The position numbers and the translations under genes were made by a program. From Cristatella mucedo (taxonomy: Eukaryota > Bryozoa > Phylactolaemata > Cristatellidae): a stretch of 64,000 bases of DNA. Below, one piece after another: positions 62,985 to 64,000 of the stretch. Positions within the stretch are counted from its first letter, which is position 1; every line of letters begins with the position of its first letter. Under the pieces are notes generated by a model, which made no database searches, was not told the DNA's origin, and saw nothing but the letters and a program-made list of their open reading frames with translations. Location of the stretch: positions 40,001-104,000 of the forward strand of contig WPIO01000213.1 of assembly GCA_009760855.2 (NCBI GenBank), read 5' to 3'.

Positions 62985-63175
62985 GTATATCCGTCTGATA
63001 CTCCACAAAGCCTGAATGCCGAAGAGGGTGTAATGGGCCTAAGAGTTTTCTATAGCCGACTCAAAGCCTAAGTGGCTTTTGGTATGCATGGCAACACACT
63101 TCATTTCACCCAATAAAGACAAAGTGAGAAGCGTTGCTGAGTAAGGAGTGCAGTTGAAGTAGTAGGTTAGCAAGT
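62985..63175 (-). mobile_element. LINE-B 3' fragment
   Basis: Reverse-strand match to the LINE-B 3' UTR (TATCCGTCTGATACTCCAC; CCTAAGTGGCTTTTGGTATGC; CAGTTGAAGTAGTAGGTTAGC). Confidence 0.6.
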
Positions 63176-63324
63176 ATGTAGCAGGACACTTCCCTCCCAT
63201 CGCTATGTGGGCTATGCTGACGTGCCCATCGGTCTGCCGGATCGGACCTCTTCACTTTGTGCCTGTCTCTCTGTACTACATTGGTGGAATAAATAATCAC
63301 AATCAGACCCTGTGTTAATGTCTT

Positions 63325-63475
63325 GCCGAGCTGGTTTGGCTCAGTTGTTAAGTGCTCACCCCGGGGACCAAGGTCCGGCTGAGGTCGTGGGCTCGAGCTC
63401 CGTTGTGTACGTGAAGTCCCTGAATAGAGACTAAGTTCTCATAAGGCTTTATACTAATGAGTTACAATCTATCGA
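63325..63475 (+). mobile_element. tRNA-derived SINE (family 2)
   Basis: A box TGGCTCAGTTGTTAAGTGCTC and B box GTCGTGGGCTCGAGCTCC in tRNA-like spacing, then a tail (CTGAATAGAGACTAAGTTCTCATAAGG...) related to the LINE-A 3' hairpin. It is a sister of 11020-11215. Confidence 0.65.
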
Positions 63476-63629
63476 CGAACATGGGCACCAACCGGCCTCT
63501 TGGGTCAGGTCAAGATTGTAACTACCAATTAGCCGTTTGGTAAAATAATGAGAGGATAATTGTCTATCATTAAGCCCTCTGTCTAAAGAAATTGTTGAAT
63601 TTGTGGTTCCTAAGCATTGAAGCATTTGT

Positions 63630-63855
63630 AAGTGATTCGTCCTTTACGTGCTAAGGCATGCTGACACTGGGCATGCTGCCAATAGCCACATTTGCATGCT
63701 GACCCTGTGCATGTCACCTACTAACTATGATATGCATGTTATCATTGAGCATGCTACCACAAACCTTTCGATCGTGCTTCCTTTGCAGCAAATGTAACGT
63801 CCCTAGAAAGAGATTGAGTTCTCCGAGGGCGCTTTATCGAATGTATCATCAGTGT
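63630..63855 (+). mobile_element. LINE-A 3' UTR
   Basis: GTGATTCGTCCTTTACGTGC, GCATGCTGACCCTGTGCATG and the hairpin CCCTAGAAAGAGATTGAG...GAGGGCGCTTTATCG. It has no coding part and no regular tail. Confidence 0.75.
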
Positions 63856-63894
63856 TATTATGCCCCTTAGGCGGTTGACTCCTGAAATAATGGT

Positions 63895-64000
63895 GCTTAC
63901 AGCTGGTGCAAAACTCTGCAGCTAGGTTTTTCTGTCGTGAGCTTCGCAGTTGCCACGTCTCACCACTTCTCACCGACATGCACTGGCTACCAGTCAAGTA
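63895..64000 (+). mobile_element. LINE-A RT fragment, runs off the window
   Basis: CAGCTGGTGCAAAACTCTGC through CACTGGCTACCAGTCAAGTA matches the QLVQNSAARLVCRE...HWLPVK region of LINE-A ORF2. It is another 5'-truncated copy continuing past the window end. Confidence 0.75.

Overview
The window looks like genomic DNA of an animal with motile cilia. It opens with a GC-rich, intron-dense gene for an axonemal dynein heavy chain. The rest is a graveyard of eukaryotic transposons: two families of CR1/L2-like non-LTR retrotransposons, tRNA-derived SINEs, a Ty3/Gypsy element, and a 23.6-kb Maverick/Polinton (adintovirus-like) element. I cannot name the species; a marine invertebrate is only a guess from the repeat content.

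Layout. 1-8.5 kb: the last 15 visible exons (C-terminal ~1,079 residues) of the dynein gene on the + strand, with minisatellites and a 215-bp (TA)n tract in its introns and a poly(A) signal at 8474. 8.6-27.2 kb: a mosaic of LINE pieces. Family A ends in a conserved hairpin plus (ATT)n; family B ends in an (ATTAC)-like tail. There are also SINEs and a few possible host exons, including a CARD-like terminal exon near 12.8 kb. 27.2-50.8 kb: an AT-rich virus-like element. Its left end is cut off inside a family B LINE, and its right end carries an AG...CT-type terminus at 50781. 50.8-54.9 kb: a GC-rich flank, a degenerate ~180-bp satellite and LINE remnants. 55.1-60.9 kb: a Gypsy pol region with two solo LTRs of another element inserted in opposite orientations, each with its own 4-bp target duplication, and the Gypsy element's own 3' LTR. 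61-64 kb: SINEs and LINE ends.

The virus-like element carries a nearly full Polinton/adintovirus gene set. Replication and integration: protein-primed family B DNA polymerase, RVE-type integrase and a YqaJ/lambda-type exonuclease. Virion: double jelly-roll-type major capsid protein, two penton-like proteins in tandem, FtsK/A32-like packaging ATPase, adenain-like protease joined to a zinc ribbon, a virion protein with a parvovirus-like phospholipase A2 motif, and a hydrophobic adenovirus-core-like protein. Accessory: five fibre-like genes sharing a phage-tail-type repeat, an HNH-AP2 endonuclease, zinc-binding proteins and membrane proteins. About 20 genes start with ATG directly behind a TATAG(A/G) or TATAAGA motif, and three divergent gene pairs share 9-34 bp between their start codons. 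This looks like a dedicated viral promoter with almost no 5' UTR.

The copy is dead or nearly so. The polymerase lacks its DTD catalytic segment. The ATPase has Asn for the Walker A Lys and an in-frame stop. The integrase and exonuclease carry short tandem duplications that shift the frame. Two LINEs have jumped into it with clear target-site duplications. Some single-base frameshifts lie in homopolymers and could be sequencing errors; the substitutions, deletions, duplications and insertions could not be explained that way.
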